Positions 45,786 through 56,727 of a stretch of DNA of 64,000 bases are shown one piece after another; position 1 is the stretch's first letter; every line of letters begins with the position of its first letter. The notes below the pieces were generated by a model. That model did not search any database, was not told where the DNA came from, and saw only the letters and a list, made by a program, of their open reading frames with translations. Origin of the DNA: Chinchilla lanigera (Eukaryota; Chordata; Mammalia; Rodentia; Chinchillidae). The DNA lies in contig NW_004955435.1 in assembly GCF_000276665.1 (NCBI RefSeq), forward strand, positions 4,254,772 to 4,318,771. Reading direction: 5' to 3'. A program made the position numbers and the translations under genes.

Positions 45786-48074
45786 TTCCCATCATTTACT
45801 GTTAAATTACATGAAAAAATTTTAGAGTAGTTTCTGCTCCCTCTTTTCTATTTTTAGTATCTGGACTAGAGGTAGGTTTTAATTAGAAGCAATAAGAATA
45901 CTACATTCATTATTCTATTTGAAATATTAAACAAAGTCTCTTAAATTGCATGCATCAGGATTTCCTGTGGTGATTAATTAGCATGCAAGCTCCTTAGCTT
46001 CACCTTAGACCTTCTTAACAAGAAGTTTGGGATGTGCAAACAAGAATCTACATTTTAATAAACTTCCAATGTGACTGTTTTGCATTGTAAAAACACATAA
46101 GTGGATTATTTGCCTGTGGCTCCTTAATAATATAAAAACAAGCAAAAATTGTTGAAATTTACTTGATGTCCTGTGAGGATTATGTACAAATGATCACGTC
46201 CTAATCATCATCCCCAACTCTACTGCTGCTGCATTGATTCTGCACTTCCACCACTGTCACCACCACCTCATAGAATCCACTCATGTTCTTCCTACCCATT
46301 TGACTGGTCTCCCAGAAGTGGAAATTCTCACTTCATCCTGCACTGCCCTGATAACCATCTCATTGCACTTCCAGATTAGAATTTGATCCATGCCAAGATC
46401 CCAAAGAATCTTTCTCACAGCACGCAGCATGCTTGATCTCTTCCTACTGGAACCCTGCCTCATCCCTCAGGAAGCTGTGTGTTTTAATACACAGTCACAT
46501 ACATTATATGGCATCAGACTCATGAAATCAGTTGCTGATTAAGAATAAATATTGTCTCCCAGCTGCTAGGAAAGTTCAAACACTTGAAGCTGATTGCAGA
46601 AAGAAAATAGGTCCAATCTGTTCTGTTCTGCAAAATGTCAATAGAGACGGCTATGCAAGTACGTCTGATACTTTTTTTCTGCAAAAATTACAGGGTAGAA
46701 TGGAAACGAGGATGGCATGAATAGAAATCTATATTTCAGGGGAATTTAAAAAGTGGCAAATTATTGAGCTGAACCTCCACAGGTTGCTACTTGCCACAGC
46801 GTCTGACGCTACGCTGACATAACAAGGGCGAGCTGTCCCGCGCCACCCGTCTTCTAGAGAGTGTGCTCTCTAATCACAGGGCCACTTTTCCAGGCACATA
46901 TTACTGGGAAATTTTTTGTTTTGTAGCACTTGAGATCAGGAATGCAGGTCCATAAATATACTGAGTCTGTCTCTCCAAGAGCAATTTGCCTATTCTCAGC
47001 AGCAGGAGCAGGAGAGAAACAATAAGTAACACGTGTTCTAAAATAGCATTAAAGGCCTATGTTTGGAACACCTTTAAATCTGTTCAATAGCACCACATGC
47101 CTGCCCCAAGTGCCTCTCCTTCCCATCTCTCTGCCTCCTTCCCCTCCTCCACGGAGCGGCACAAGGGCTGAATCACTGCTGTTTGAAACAAAAGAAAGAT
47201 AATCCTTCTCTGCACAGAATCATGGAGAAAATGCAAAACATCTGATCTCTATGCTCCTATTATACATTTCTGCTGGCGCACGGTGGAGTATTTATTTTCA
47301 GCTAATGCTTTACCAGCAGGCTGTTGGTCTATTCCCATTTGAATGTGGCAGGCCCTGCTCCCTTGCTAAAATATATTCTGTATCCTTAACATACTTCCCC
47401 CCAAGCAGAGCACACTGAGAAGCAGGCTCACCCCAGAGCATTGTGTACTTCTCCACTCTCCGTCCTCCTGTGCGCAATATGTGGGAAAACCAGAGGTATT
47501 TTTTAAATTGTCTTTCTTTAAAGGAAATTAATATATACATGCATATTTTTCTCAATTAGGAGAGGGAACTGCTCATAAGAAAGAGATAGAAAATGTTTCC
47601 ACAGCCACTGGCTTGCTTTGAAACTGTAAATGTCATTATCATTGTGCACAAATGCTGATGTCAGCTGACAGAGGGCAGCCCAAGAAATCTATTAAGGGGC
47701 ACAGTTTCAGTCTCAGGGGAACTTTTATAAGAAAAACAGGAAAAAGGAGATTGCTTGTGTCACTCCTTTTGAAAATTCCTGTCCCCCTTGTGCCTAGCTT
47801 AAATCTAATTGAAATACAAGTTTTGGAGAGTCTCTGGTGGCTAAGGATCTCAAAAGCTGAGGATTAAAGAAAAATGAGTCATCCTCCAATCTTGAAAATT
47901 AAATTAATCTCATTAATTCAATTAACCCTTCTGTTCCAGACATTGCTTAATGAAAAGAAGCAAATACAGCGTGTTCTGAAAATCTTAAGTATTATAGGAA
48001 ATCTGAAGCTCTAAAATTAATATAAACTTGTACAAGATTAACTAAAAATTTAAGAAATGATTGTGAATGTGCAG
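45786..48074. other. Unassigned, low-copy-looking sequence
   Basis: About 2.3 kb without recent repeats; the part 46780-47330 is the best candidate for conserved non-coding DNA. No exon recognised. Confidence 0.4.
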
Positions 48075-48381
48075 TGGCAAGCAGAAACACCAAAATGACA
48101 CCCGGGATTTCGAGGCAGATTTATTTACATCAACAGGCACTGAGCGGGGTCACTCCCAAAATATCAGGCCCTGATCTCTCGTGGTCCAGGGCTTATATTG
48201 GATAAGCAAGCAGGAAGTACAGAGGCAGAATGGTCTGTCAGTTGGGGTTAGTTTATGCAATGTGCATCACAGGGACCAGCTCTTTCTATAAAATAGGAGC
48301 AACTGGATTTGGAATAGGAACAGTTACCTGGGCAACTAACAAACTGAAGCATACTGGCTGGGGGGAGCATTTTCTGCTACA
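48075..48381 (-). repeat. 3' LTR of the provirus (307 bp)
   Basis: Matches 52771-53097 along its length: GCAGAAACACCAAAATGACA, TCACTCCCAAAATATCAGGC, AAGCAAGCAGGAAGTACAGA, ACTGGCTGGGGGGAGCATTT. On the minus strand it contains GTAAATAAATCTGCC, a possible poly(A) signal. It lacks the ~20-bp repeat found in the other LTR. Confidence 0.92.
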
Positions 48382-49445
48382 TTCCCCCCTCTTTCAGTTT
48401 CCCTAGCAAGTCTTTGCTGAGCTTACCACATGTGATCTTCCGAGACAAGGCCCAACTAGAATGTTGGCCCGTCAGTTCTGTAACATTACTCTGGAAAGGT
48501 AGTGAGGGAGTTCATCTGGTCTGAGAGAGTGTCTACTGTGCCTTGGATGCTCATCAAATCTTGGTCAGGTGTTTGATTGATTGTTCTATTCTTTTCCATA
48601 CTGTTTAAGGTTAAAAAAAAGAAAGAAAAAAAAAAACAGCTAGCAGGGAGCAGGGAAACAAGAATTGGGTAAGCAGAATCCAGAATCCAGGTCATTTAAC
48701 AACAAACACAGCTATCAGGGAGCAGGGAAATAAGTACTGGGGTAAGCAGCCTCAAAGGACACAAAAATGAAGGGGCTGTGTCCTCAGGCTTCAGTCCTGA
48801 GGACTGGTTGCATGCATTGCCTCTTCAGCATGAGCATCGGAGGAACTGTCCTGGTAAATTTTTCAGCAGATCTAAGGCTGGATTTCCAAAACTTGTAGAG
48901 GCAGTTAATATGTACCTGTGTTAAATGTGTGGGCATGACTGTCTACAGATATACCTGGTCTTTTAACTGGTCACAGCTGTTTCTGCAGGGTTATGTTTTA
49001 TTTCTCTGTAATATATCTGTATATCTTTAAATGGGGAGAGTCCACTATAATGCAGGAGGTTAGGGCCAGCATCACCAATGCTGAAGCCTGAGCTGGCTGC
49101 AGGGATACAGGTATCAGTTCTGCAGCTTGAACTTGCAAAATCAGTTCAGTTCTGACAGTAGGGGCAGGTCTGGCTCTGATCTTGCAGAAATACTGGGTAA
49201 AGTTTTTCTGTCTGGGGTTGATGATTCAGTCAATTAGATCCACAAAGGGGGCTTAGGTTTCTGGTCCAGATTATTTTGTGTCCTTGGTGGCAGGTTTCAA
49301 ACAGCAGTTTGCTGTGCAAATCATCCCTGCAGGTGAGTATTGGCCAAATAATTTTATCTGAGGTGACCACAGGATTCATAGCCTGAGGCAGCACTACCAC
49401 TGCCAGGTCTGTCTGCCAAGGTGACCATAGGATACATAGTCAGAC

Positions 49446-49557
49446 TTCATTACTTTTTGTTTGTTTGTTTGTTTGTTTGTTTTCCAGTACTAGGAATCAA
49501 ACTCAGGACCTCGTGCTTGCCAGGTGAGTGCTGTGCCACTGAGCTAAATCCCCAGCC
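49446..49557 (-). mobile_element. ID SINE with TSD inside the provirus
   Basis: A (TTTG)n-rich tail, then GGAATCAAACTCAGGACCTC (B box, antisense) and CACTGAGCTAAATCCCCAGC. AGACTTCATTACT is duplicated at about 49441 and 49560, so the ID entered the provirus after it had integrated. Confidence 0.95.
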
Positions 49558-49599
49558 CCCAGACTTCATTACTAATAGAGCCACTCCCATCTCACTCAT

Positions 49600-50320
49600 A
49601 GAGATCTCACTCAGCATCTGTCAGGTGGTCAATTTTTCATCCCAGTACAGCGTGTGACACCTTTACAGTTAGGTCTCAGTCTAAGGTGAGCTTACTAGCT
49701 TCCTTGATCAGAAGGACAGCGGCTGTTACAGCATGGAAGCAAAGGGGGAAGCAGCCCTTAGAGGCCGCTGGGCACTCCCAAGGACTGATAGTCTTAGTAA
49801 GCATAGAGAAGCCAGCAGCTCTGAGAAATTTGTGGAGTTTCTTCCTTGAAACCAGTTTCTGCCTGATATTATAGCAGACAGAGCTTTTGTGTGTTTTCAG
49901 CTGGCAGCTTGAGTGTCATTAATTAGAAGTGCTTTTTCAAAGAGGAAACAAGTTTTTGAACATCTGGGAGTTGAGTCTAGGTCAGTTGACTTTTGAGCCC
50001 CAAACGGGGGTCTTTCCATTTAAAGGTGAAGATGGTCTCAGTGACAGGAGCCAACAAAGGCAGAAGAAGCCTTTTTTAGATCCAGGTAGATGTACCAGCA
50101 GGCTGTGGGTGGCAGAAGACTGAGGCAATGTACACAGAGGGCAATAGTGGTGGCACTGGCAGATTGGAGATCTTGAACTGGCTTTACAGGCAGGAGAGAT
50201 GTACTACTGGATGCAGGTGGGGGTTGCCTTGGGACAGAGTTTTGTCACCAAAGGGGCATGATTGATAGCAAACCACAGGGGTGAGTCCTATGTCCATACT
50301 TCTGGAAACAAATCTATCAC
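49600..50320 (-). pseudogene. Retroviral pol remnant: reverse transcriptase and connection
   Basis: Minus-strand segments, each in its own frame: FAINHAPLV near 50290, WYIYLDLKKA near 50095 (the first catalytic Asp block of reverse transcriptase), ETIFTFKWKDPRLG near 50035, and VTAAVLLIKEASKLTL near 49720 (connection domain). Their order and spacing fit a gammaretrovirus-type polymerase that has lost the Tyr-x-Asp-Asp block and is broken by stops and frameshifts. It lies downstream of the gag capsid segment and upstream of the ID insertion. Confidence 0.75.
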
Positions 50321-50449
50321 AATTTCAGGGTTATGATTATCAGGCATTTCAGGTAGATGTAGGCACTATTCTTCCTCCCAGGGTATTGTCAGAGTCAATA
50401 TCAAGTCCAGAACATAGGACCCAAGTGTGAGGGAGGCTGGCCACATTCC

Positions 50450-50890
50450 AGGAAAGGTATAGGGCACTCAAGCATGAACAGGACTTCATGTTTGATAAAG
50501 TATCCGTAAACCTCACAGGATCTGCTTTGGCAGGATTCCTTTTAAGTAGGGGTTCGAGTGGATAACTCTTGTAAATTTAGACATGTTTATTGGCTTCTTG
50601 CCCCCCTCTTTGAAGTCTTCCAGGAGCATAGTGTTGTACTGATCTAAGGCTTCATGGCCCTCTGTCAAATTATTGTCCCAGTTTGGATGTGCTTAGGGGA
50701 GGACTGTGTTCACCCAAGTGTCAGGATCAACCACAGTGGTGGGAACTTTCGACTTTAACCAGGCTTGGGCCCCCTCTAAAATATGGTGGTATTTTTCAGT
50801 ATTAAACAGAGTCAGAAGGAGATGCTGACAGTAGAGCAGGAGGCTGTGTGCAGGAGACAGACCTGGCAGTGGTAGTGTTGCCGCTGGCTG
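50450..50890 (-). pseudogene. Retroviral gag capsid remnant
   Basis: Minus-strand translation gives YCQHLLLTLFNTEKYHHIL near 50850, AQAWLKSKVP near 50800, AHPNWDNNL near 50690 and EGGKKPINMSKF near 50600. This is the capsid C-terminal half and major-homology-adjacent order of class I ERV gag. A degraded knuckle-like sequence may follow near 50500. Stops interrupt the frame; no function is possible. Confidence 0.75.
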
Positions 50891-50929
50891 AGCAGCTTGG
50901 GGTTCATGAATGTAAGGGGGAGGCAGGGT

Positions 50930-51135
50930 CCTCAGGCAGAACAGGGTAAAGTTTTTCTGGATCGAGATGAATCTATGAGCCTCTCAGATGGCCTTGTGGG
51001 TTTGTTTGGATGACACAGGGGTGGAGCCAAGGTGGGAGAGTTTTTAAGCCCTGGTGGGAATTGAGTCCACTTGAGCAGGCCTTTTGTCTCAGGAAATTCC
51101 CAGTTGAAGGAGCTTATGGGAGCAACTTGCAAGCA
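50930..51135 (-). pseudogene. Uncertain retroviral segment between protease-like and capsid parts
   Basis: A 66-residue frame with SFNWEFPETKG and QFPPGLKNSPTL. Both matrix and reverse-transcriptase regions of gammaretroviruses have passages that could match, and I cannot decide. Its place upstream of capsid favours matrix/p12; the PPGLKNSPTL part favours polymerase. Confidence 0.35.
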
Positions 51136-51415
51136 GAGGGAGGCATCTTTTCTGCATTGTTGACAGCATGGAGATCTTGCCCAAGGTGATGAACAGTCTG
51201 TCAGGCTGATGTGTGGCTGGAGGCCTGTTCATGCTTTCTATGACATCTGATAGCAGCGGAGGTCACAGTGAGGCAGCATGGTTGATGTCCAGGCCCAGAG
51301 GTGAGTCTTTATTCCTCTGGGAGGAGTTTTCAGAACTTTAGGATTGTAGTTCTCTGCCTCAGGCTGATGCAGGCATCATTCTCGTCTTGGGGAAGAGCAA
51401 AAGAAATGTGCAGGG

Positions 51416-51625
51416 TTAAACAGGAGCAAGGCTAACTGGCTTGGTGCAAAGGAGATGTCCTCCCAGGCTGTGAGTTTGTGCCTGGAAGAAGGGACAAGAT
51501 ACAAGAGTCCCAGTTGCCCAGGTGATGGTAACTGTTTGATAGAGGGAACCTTTCAAGGCAGAGAGTTCTGTTCCATTGTCTACCAGGAAAGTCATAGGTT
51601 TGCCCCTGACTTTTGCAATGACCAT
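51416..51625 (-). pseudogene. Retroviral aspartic protease remnant, out of order
   Basis: The frame contains VRGKPMTFLVDNGTELSAL, the flap-preceding strand and active-site region of a retroviral protease with the catalytic triplet reading Asp-Asn-Gly. Further on, THSLGGHLLCTK occupies the place of the C-terminal conserved block. Only one short frame survives and the active site is altered, so it is non-functional. It lies upstream of the capsid segment (50450-50890) in the reading direction, whereas protease normally follows gag. This indicates a rearranged or composite provirus. Confidence 0.68.
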
Positions 51626-51729
51626 GGACTCTCAGGGGCCCAACTTGATAGAGCTCAGTCTGTCTTATCTATTCAGGACCAACAGGGTGTAACTCACTTG
51701 TCAGGGCTGACAGTCCAATTTTTCCTCCG

Positions 51730-51969
51730 TCAAAATGGGGACCTCAGAAGGAATTGTTGACAGTCATCTTGGGCAGGCATTAGATGATGCCATCTGACCA
51801 GGACAGGTGTGTCTCTGGGGGAGGCCTCGATGGCTGAATGCAAGCAATGAACTGGAACTGATTCAATTGGCTGGAAGTAGATGAGTTGGGAGTAGGGATT
51901 GAAGCTATAGGTGTTGGCAGCCACTGCAGCAGCTGACAAGGGTGCTAAGGTGAAATTCTCAGGAAGCAT
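51730..51969 (-). pseudogene. Second gag capsid-like fragment
   Basis: The end of the frame reads MPAQDDCQQFLLRSPF, resembling the Asp-Cys-Gln-Gln-Leu-Leu capsid block that also appears near 50850 as YCQHLLLTLF. Two copies of the same block about 0.9 kb apart support a duplication or recombination inside the provirus. Confidence 0.5.
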
Positions 51970-52770
51970 GAGCCTTTTTTTCCTTTTTTTTCTCTGAGAT
52001 GCAGGAACAGTTTGGTTTCATTTTTAACTCTGTAAAAGCCCCTTTTCCTGCAGTCAGGGACTGTGGGTTTTAACTAACTACTTCCCATTCTATCTCCCCA
52101 CAGTGTGTGTTGTGTACCCTTGAACAATGGTGCAACAGACAAAGGGTGGGTGCCCCCAGAGAAAGACCATTCAGAGGCCTGCCTGGCCACACCCCCCACA
52201 GGGACTTAGGCATGACTTAGCTAAGGAGGGTTCAAGGCCTCCATTATACCATATGCCAATCACCACAGAACCACAGGTGAGGGCCCAGTCAGCCACTGTG
52301 ACCAGAGCATCCCAGTCTTGGTGCACAGATGGAGCAGCCTAATGCTTATGCTGTCCATTCCACTCACTCACACATTCACTCAGCAGGCACTCAGAGGTTA
52401 AACATTCCAACCTCCCTTTCCTTGAGGGTGACCTTAACTAACGAGGGTTGATCAAGCTCTTCTTCTGCTTGAACTCAGCAGGACTGACAGCTGACTAACT
52501 GCTTACAGACTATTACCTGAGTCATAACACAATCAGGCAGGCAAGCAGACAAACAGAGAGACAGACAGACTGAATTCTCCTCCCGTTGGGGTTCACTGTG
52601 AGCTGCTTGAGCTGGGAGCCAGAAATCCTCCTCCAGACCTCTGAGGGAGAAATCTCAAGCGTATACTTTCCCATCAGGACCTGGGGAGTCCTTGCTTCAT
52701 CCACAGGGCCATGAACTGTGACCACAGAGGTCAACATGGTTGGTCTTCCTGGCTGGTGCACCGTACGCAA

Positions 52771-53097
52771 TGGAAAGCAGAAACACCAAAATGACAACCA
52801 GGTTTGGAGGCAGATTCATTTATGTCAGCAGGCGCTGACTGGAGTCACTCCCAAAATATCAGGCCCTGATCTCTGATGGTATAGTGCTTGTATTAATTAA
52901 GCAAGCAGGAAGTACAGAGGCAGAATGGCTTGTCAACTGGGGATTGGTTTATACGATGTGCTTCACAGTGACCAGCTATGCCTCACAGTGACCAGCCATT
53001 TCTAAGAGACAGAAGAAACTGAATCTGGAATAGGAACTATTAGTGGGGCAACTAACAGACTGAAATGTACTGGCTGGGGTGGGCATTTTCTGCTAAA
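52771..53097 (-). repeat. 5' LTR of the provirus (327 bp)
   Basis: Partner of 48075-48381. It is 20 bp longer because TCACAGTGACCAGC occurs twice (52964-53003). On the minus strand, ATAAATGAATCTGCC replaces the AATAAA of the other LTR. Confidence 0.92.
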
Positions 53098-54785
53098 AAC
53101 CAATTACCCTTACTACTGAAGGAACATCATGTTTACGAAAGACTAATTCTAAGGCAAGATGTATGGATGCAGAGCTAGCACCAGAATTAAAGTTCTCTTG
53201 ACTCAACAGAGTGGTTGTACTTAGAAATAACCTAAGTAGAAAAATCACTAAGCCTTTGAAGATCCTCAATTTTTATTTTCAACTAGAAGATGAAACTATT
53301 TCTTACCAACTTAAATTTTAATGATTTCTTTGCCAAAAATTTAGTTATTATTTCTGTATTTTACAGCTTTTAGAGTTGAGCTGTATTGAGATACATTTAA
53401 GTACTGTCCTATAAAGCACCAAAAGCAACTCTTAAAACATAGGATTTTGGTTTTTGATTTTGTTTTTTGATTTTTGGCTTTTTTCTCAGTCTCTGAGCTC
53501 AGCTTCTTTAAAATTACAACAATCCCCATTAACATATGACCTCTGGTAAATCTCTCTAAAGTTATCGTTCTGAAGCACATGAAAAATAAAGTTCCTTTTT
53601 TCTAAACCGTTCAGTTATCCCTCAGATCTCCATATTTCTAAATCAAACAACATACACGAAAGAGTACAAATACTAAAAAATACATTTTAGAGAAAGACCC
53701 TTCCTACCTTCCTGGATCATAGCAGGAATTTATTTACTGAAGAGACAATATAACACGACACAAAATCAAGACCTACTCATTTTGTCACAGTATCATTCAA
53801 GCAGTTTCTGAGGTTAGGTCTCCTAGTCTCTGCATGTACTCGTTCCAGATTCATAATCACGGTTCTTTTTAAATGTGTACAAAATGCCCAGGTGGTGAAC
53901 AGAAGCCCAGCTGCTCCTGGCTGCCATTTCCACCCAAGGGACATAGTCAGACGTGGATAATAAATTGCTGGCTGATAGGCAATGGGGGAATCATTTCTTT
54001 TCATTCTCTACACATAAGAGGAAGAGATCACGTACCTACAAGAAATGCTAATATGTACATTAAAATAAGTGTTCCCCTTAGATGTTTGACTGTCAAAGGT
54101 CATATACCAAAGCAAAGCAGGTGCAAAGAATCTCAAGACATCAACAATGCAAAGGTGAGGCACTTGTAATGGTTCGGCAAAACAAAAATAGTTCTATTTC
54201 ATTTGCCAAGTGAAAAATGTTTTTGACTCACCATGGAAAATGGAAGCCTGGCAAGCCAGCTAATAGGGTAAGCCTGGGACTCTAAGAAGCTTGTCAAATT
54301 ACCTTAAGTTATGAGCAGTCTGAAATGAAAGGTTGCAATTTAATCTTGGGAAGCAGATGGGGAACAATTTTAGCCAGTTTCTCAATTTGGGGGATACTTC
54401 TTGGTAATTCATTAAGTACGGTACAGAGGGAAGAAATATATGCAGTCTTCATAGTTAGAAATGGGGAAAAAGTTAACCTGTCAAAATTTGACAAGGTGGT
54501 TAAGAAAATTACTAGTCTTATATCAAAGTAACAGAAAATGTTGTTCATCCTCCACCAAAAAAGAAATATACCTTTTTGTTTGCTGTTAAGGCACTAGATA
54601 AATATTTTTGTCAGTAAAGGCCAAAAATATTGTTAAAGTATGAGTTGAGGTAAAATTACTTTAAGGAAAATTCTAAGACTTCTATGCTGAAATACCTGGT
54701 CCATTGATCTCATTGAAATGTCTGTGAAAACAAGGTCCTTAATAGTAATGTATCTACAAAAATGTACTATGTGCTAAATATGCCT
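53098..54785. other. Unassigned sequence
   Basis: A T-rich TTTTTGATTTTGTTTTTTGA run lies at about 53450. No recognised repeat or exon. Confidence 0.4.
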
Positions 54786-54958
54786 CCTGGTGCCGTATAC
54801 TAACTCAATTACCCCTTACAACATTCTTATGAGATGAACGTTTTAGATCTTTTGTGATTTATACGTGAGGAAACCGAAACACAGAAAAGTTACTTAATTT
54901 ACCCAGGCCACACAACTGGTAAGTGGTGGAGCTCAGAATCAAACTCGTCTGGTCCCGG
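54786..54958 (+). mobile_element. MIR SINE fragment
   Basis: TATACGTGAGGAAACCGAAA, CACAGAAAAGTTACTTAATT, CAGGCCACACAACTGGTAAG, GGTGGAGCTCAGAATCAAAC: a well preserved MIR order. Confidence 0.88.
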
Positions 54959-55711
54959 AGGTTGTGCTCTCAGCTCAAATGTAAGAAGAGCAATAGTGAA
55001 TGGATGAAGGCACAGACACTTTGCTTTATTATTGGAATCAAAAAGAAATGGTGGTGACCTCAGCAAATTGGGGAGCAAATCCACCTCAGATCAATTCAAC
55101 GGGCCAGCGGTTTGCAGTTCTAGGCCTGAAAAAGGCAGTGACTGCCCTGCCCAGTGGGCTTCGAAGGACGTAGCTCTGCTCTTGAGAACTGCGTAGGACA
55201 GCAGAGCAAAGCCTCAAGGTGACTTGTTCCCCAGAGGCTGAGCAGAGAGAGGGTGGTGGGCTCTGGTGGAGCACCGGGAAGAGGCCTTCTGGTTCCTAAC
55301 ACGGTAAGAGGAAGAGGATGGAGGACATGGACAGCTGCGCAGATTCCTGTAGAAGTGGTGGCCCAGAGTCCTGGCCAAAGCACACGGAGGGAAAGTGAGC
55401 ATTGGGGGGACGCTGCTGCCCACACATCTAGACATTTCCTTCACTCTAATACTTCTTTAAATTAAATTTATTACTGAAACCTAAAAGGTAAAAATTTTGC
55501 CTATTGCAAAAAACAATTTTACCTATTGCTGAGGTAACATGTAATGTTCCACCACACATACACATTGTGTAATGTTTAAATCAGGTAAAATTTATCTATC
55601 TCCTCAAACATTTTTTATTTCTTTATGATAAAGTCTTTTAAAATGCTTCACATTTTTTTCAAATGTTCAGTACATCCTTATGTATGATCACCCTACTGAA
55701 CAAGACCACAC
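54959..55711. other. Unassigned sequence
   Basis: Frames at 55086-55444 occur on both strands and in several phases; no gene supported. Confidence 0.4.
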
Positions 55712-55885
55712 TGAATTTTTTCTTTTTCTTTTTCAGTACTGGGGTGGAACCTACAGCCTGCACACTGAGCCCTTTTTTGTTTAATTCTGAGATAAGATCT
55801 CTTGCTAAATAACCCTCTCTAGGCTCAGACTTGAGCCTCAGCCTTCCACGGTGCTAGGACTGCAGGCAGCAGCATCACAAGCTGA
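55712..55885 (-). mobile_element. B1-ID dimer SINE (B4-like), antisense
   Basis: TTTTTCAGTACTGGGGTGGA (ID part, antisense), CCTACAGCCTGCACACTGAG, then GACTTGAGCCTCAGCCTTCC and GTGCTAGGACTGCAGGCAGC (B1 part, antisense). Possible flanks CTGAATTTTTTC and CTGAATTTTCTC. Confidence 0.68.
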
Positions 55886-55889
55886 ATTT

Positions 55890-56478
55890 TCTCACTCCTC
55901 TCTAATTGTAGCTTAGTTCCTGTCAATCAACTTCCCCCCGCCCCTCCTTTCCCCTACTCTGCTCAGCCTCTGTGAACACCGTTCTGTTCTCAACTTGTGT
56001 GAGACCAAAGTGCTTAGATTCCCGATCTGTTTTACTTGGCACACTGACCTCTAGTTTTATTCGTGTCGTCACAAGGACAGGATTCTATTCTGAATAATAT
56101 TTCATTTTGTATATTTTCTTTATCCATATTTTCTTTATCCATTCATCAGCTGGTGGACACCTAAGTTGTTTTTATTTCCTGGCTATTGTGAAAGTGTTTT
56201 GGTAAACATGAGAATGCAGAAATCTCTCTGACATGCTGATTTCATCTCCTCTGGATGGGCATTGAGAAGTAGAATTGCTGTATCATGTGGTACTTTCATT
56301 TCTTATTTTTTGAGGAACTGTATATTGTTGTTCACTCTGACTCTACTGATTTACATTCCCACCAACAGTGTGCAAGGGCTACTCTTTTCTAAGTCCCCTC
56401 TAACACTTGTTTGTTTTAGTCTTTCTGATAATAGCCTTTCTCACTGAGTTTAAATTATATAGCTTTGTGGTTTTGATT
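55890..56478 (-). mobile_element. L1 fragment, antisense, left of the nested provirus
   Basis: TTTATCCATTCATCAGCTGG, TGGGCATTGAGAAGTAGAAT, TACATTCCCACCAACAGTGT and TCTGATAATAGCC follow antisense L1 ORF2 order up to GTGGTTTTGATTTT, where the similarity stops. It resumes at about 58690 (TATTTGCATTGCTCATT). Confidence 0.82.
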
Positions 56479-56727
56479 TTATCTCCCGCCTAGCCCTGCC
56501 CTGTATGTGAGACAGTTAATAGACCAGACTCACGGCATTGGGAGTCTGACATTCCCTGCTTCCAGAGAAGGGCTAGGCCAGCCGGCACCCTCATTTCCTA
56601 CGCTGATGACTGAAGAGGCTCAGGGGAATCCAGCAATGCCCCATCCACAGACATGGCCATCCCCTCAGAGGATCTCTTGGTAATCTTAGATACCATGTAT
56701 GAAACGATTCTGTTATTCCATTCTGCT

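Larger units (their letters stand above)
48075..53097 (-). mobile_element. Class I (gammaretrovirus-like) provirus, degraded
   Basis: Two direct LTRs (48075-48381 and 52771-53097) enclose 4.4 kb with decayed gag, protease and pol on the minus strand. A polypurine tract, CTGAAAGAGGGGGGAA on the minus strand (48382-48397), lies directly before the 3' LTR start TGTAGCAGAAAATGC, which fixes the orientation. The expected primer site is just below 52771, but I could not assign a tRNA. Env was not recognised; about 48400-49400 may hold an eroded transmembrane part. An ID SINE sits at 49446-49557. No flanking duplication is visible, so it is old. Multiple stops and frameshifts preclude function. Confidence 0.88.

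Noticed and set aside
48400..49400. Envelope gene of the 48-53 kb provirus
   Set aside because: Position is right and a hydrophobic stretch exists (48486-48695 frame), but no fusion peptide, CX6CC or other clear env motif could be read; too decayed to call.
53341..53580. Retroviral or L1 frame with Lys/Thr-rich segment
   Set aside because: The frame arises from a T-rich low-complexity run; no motif.
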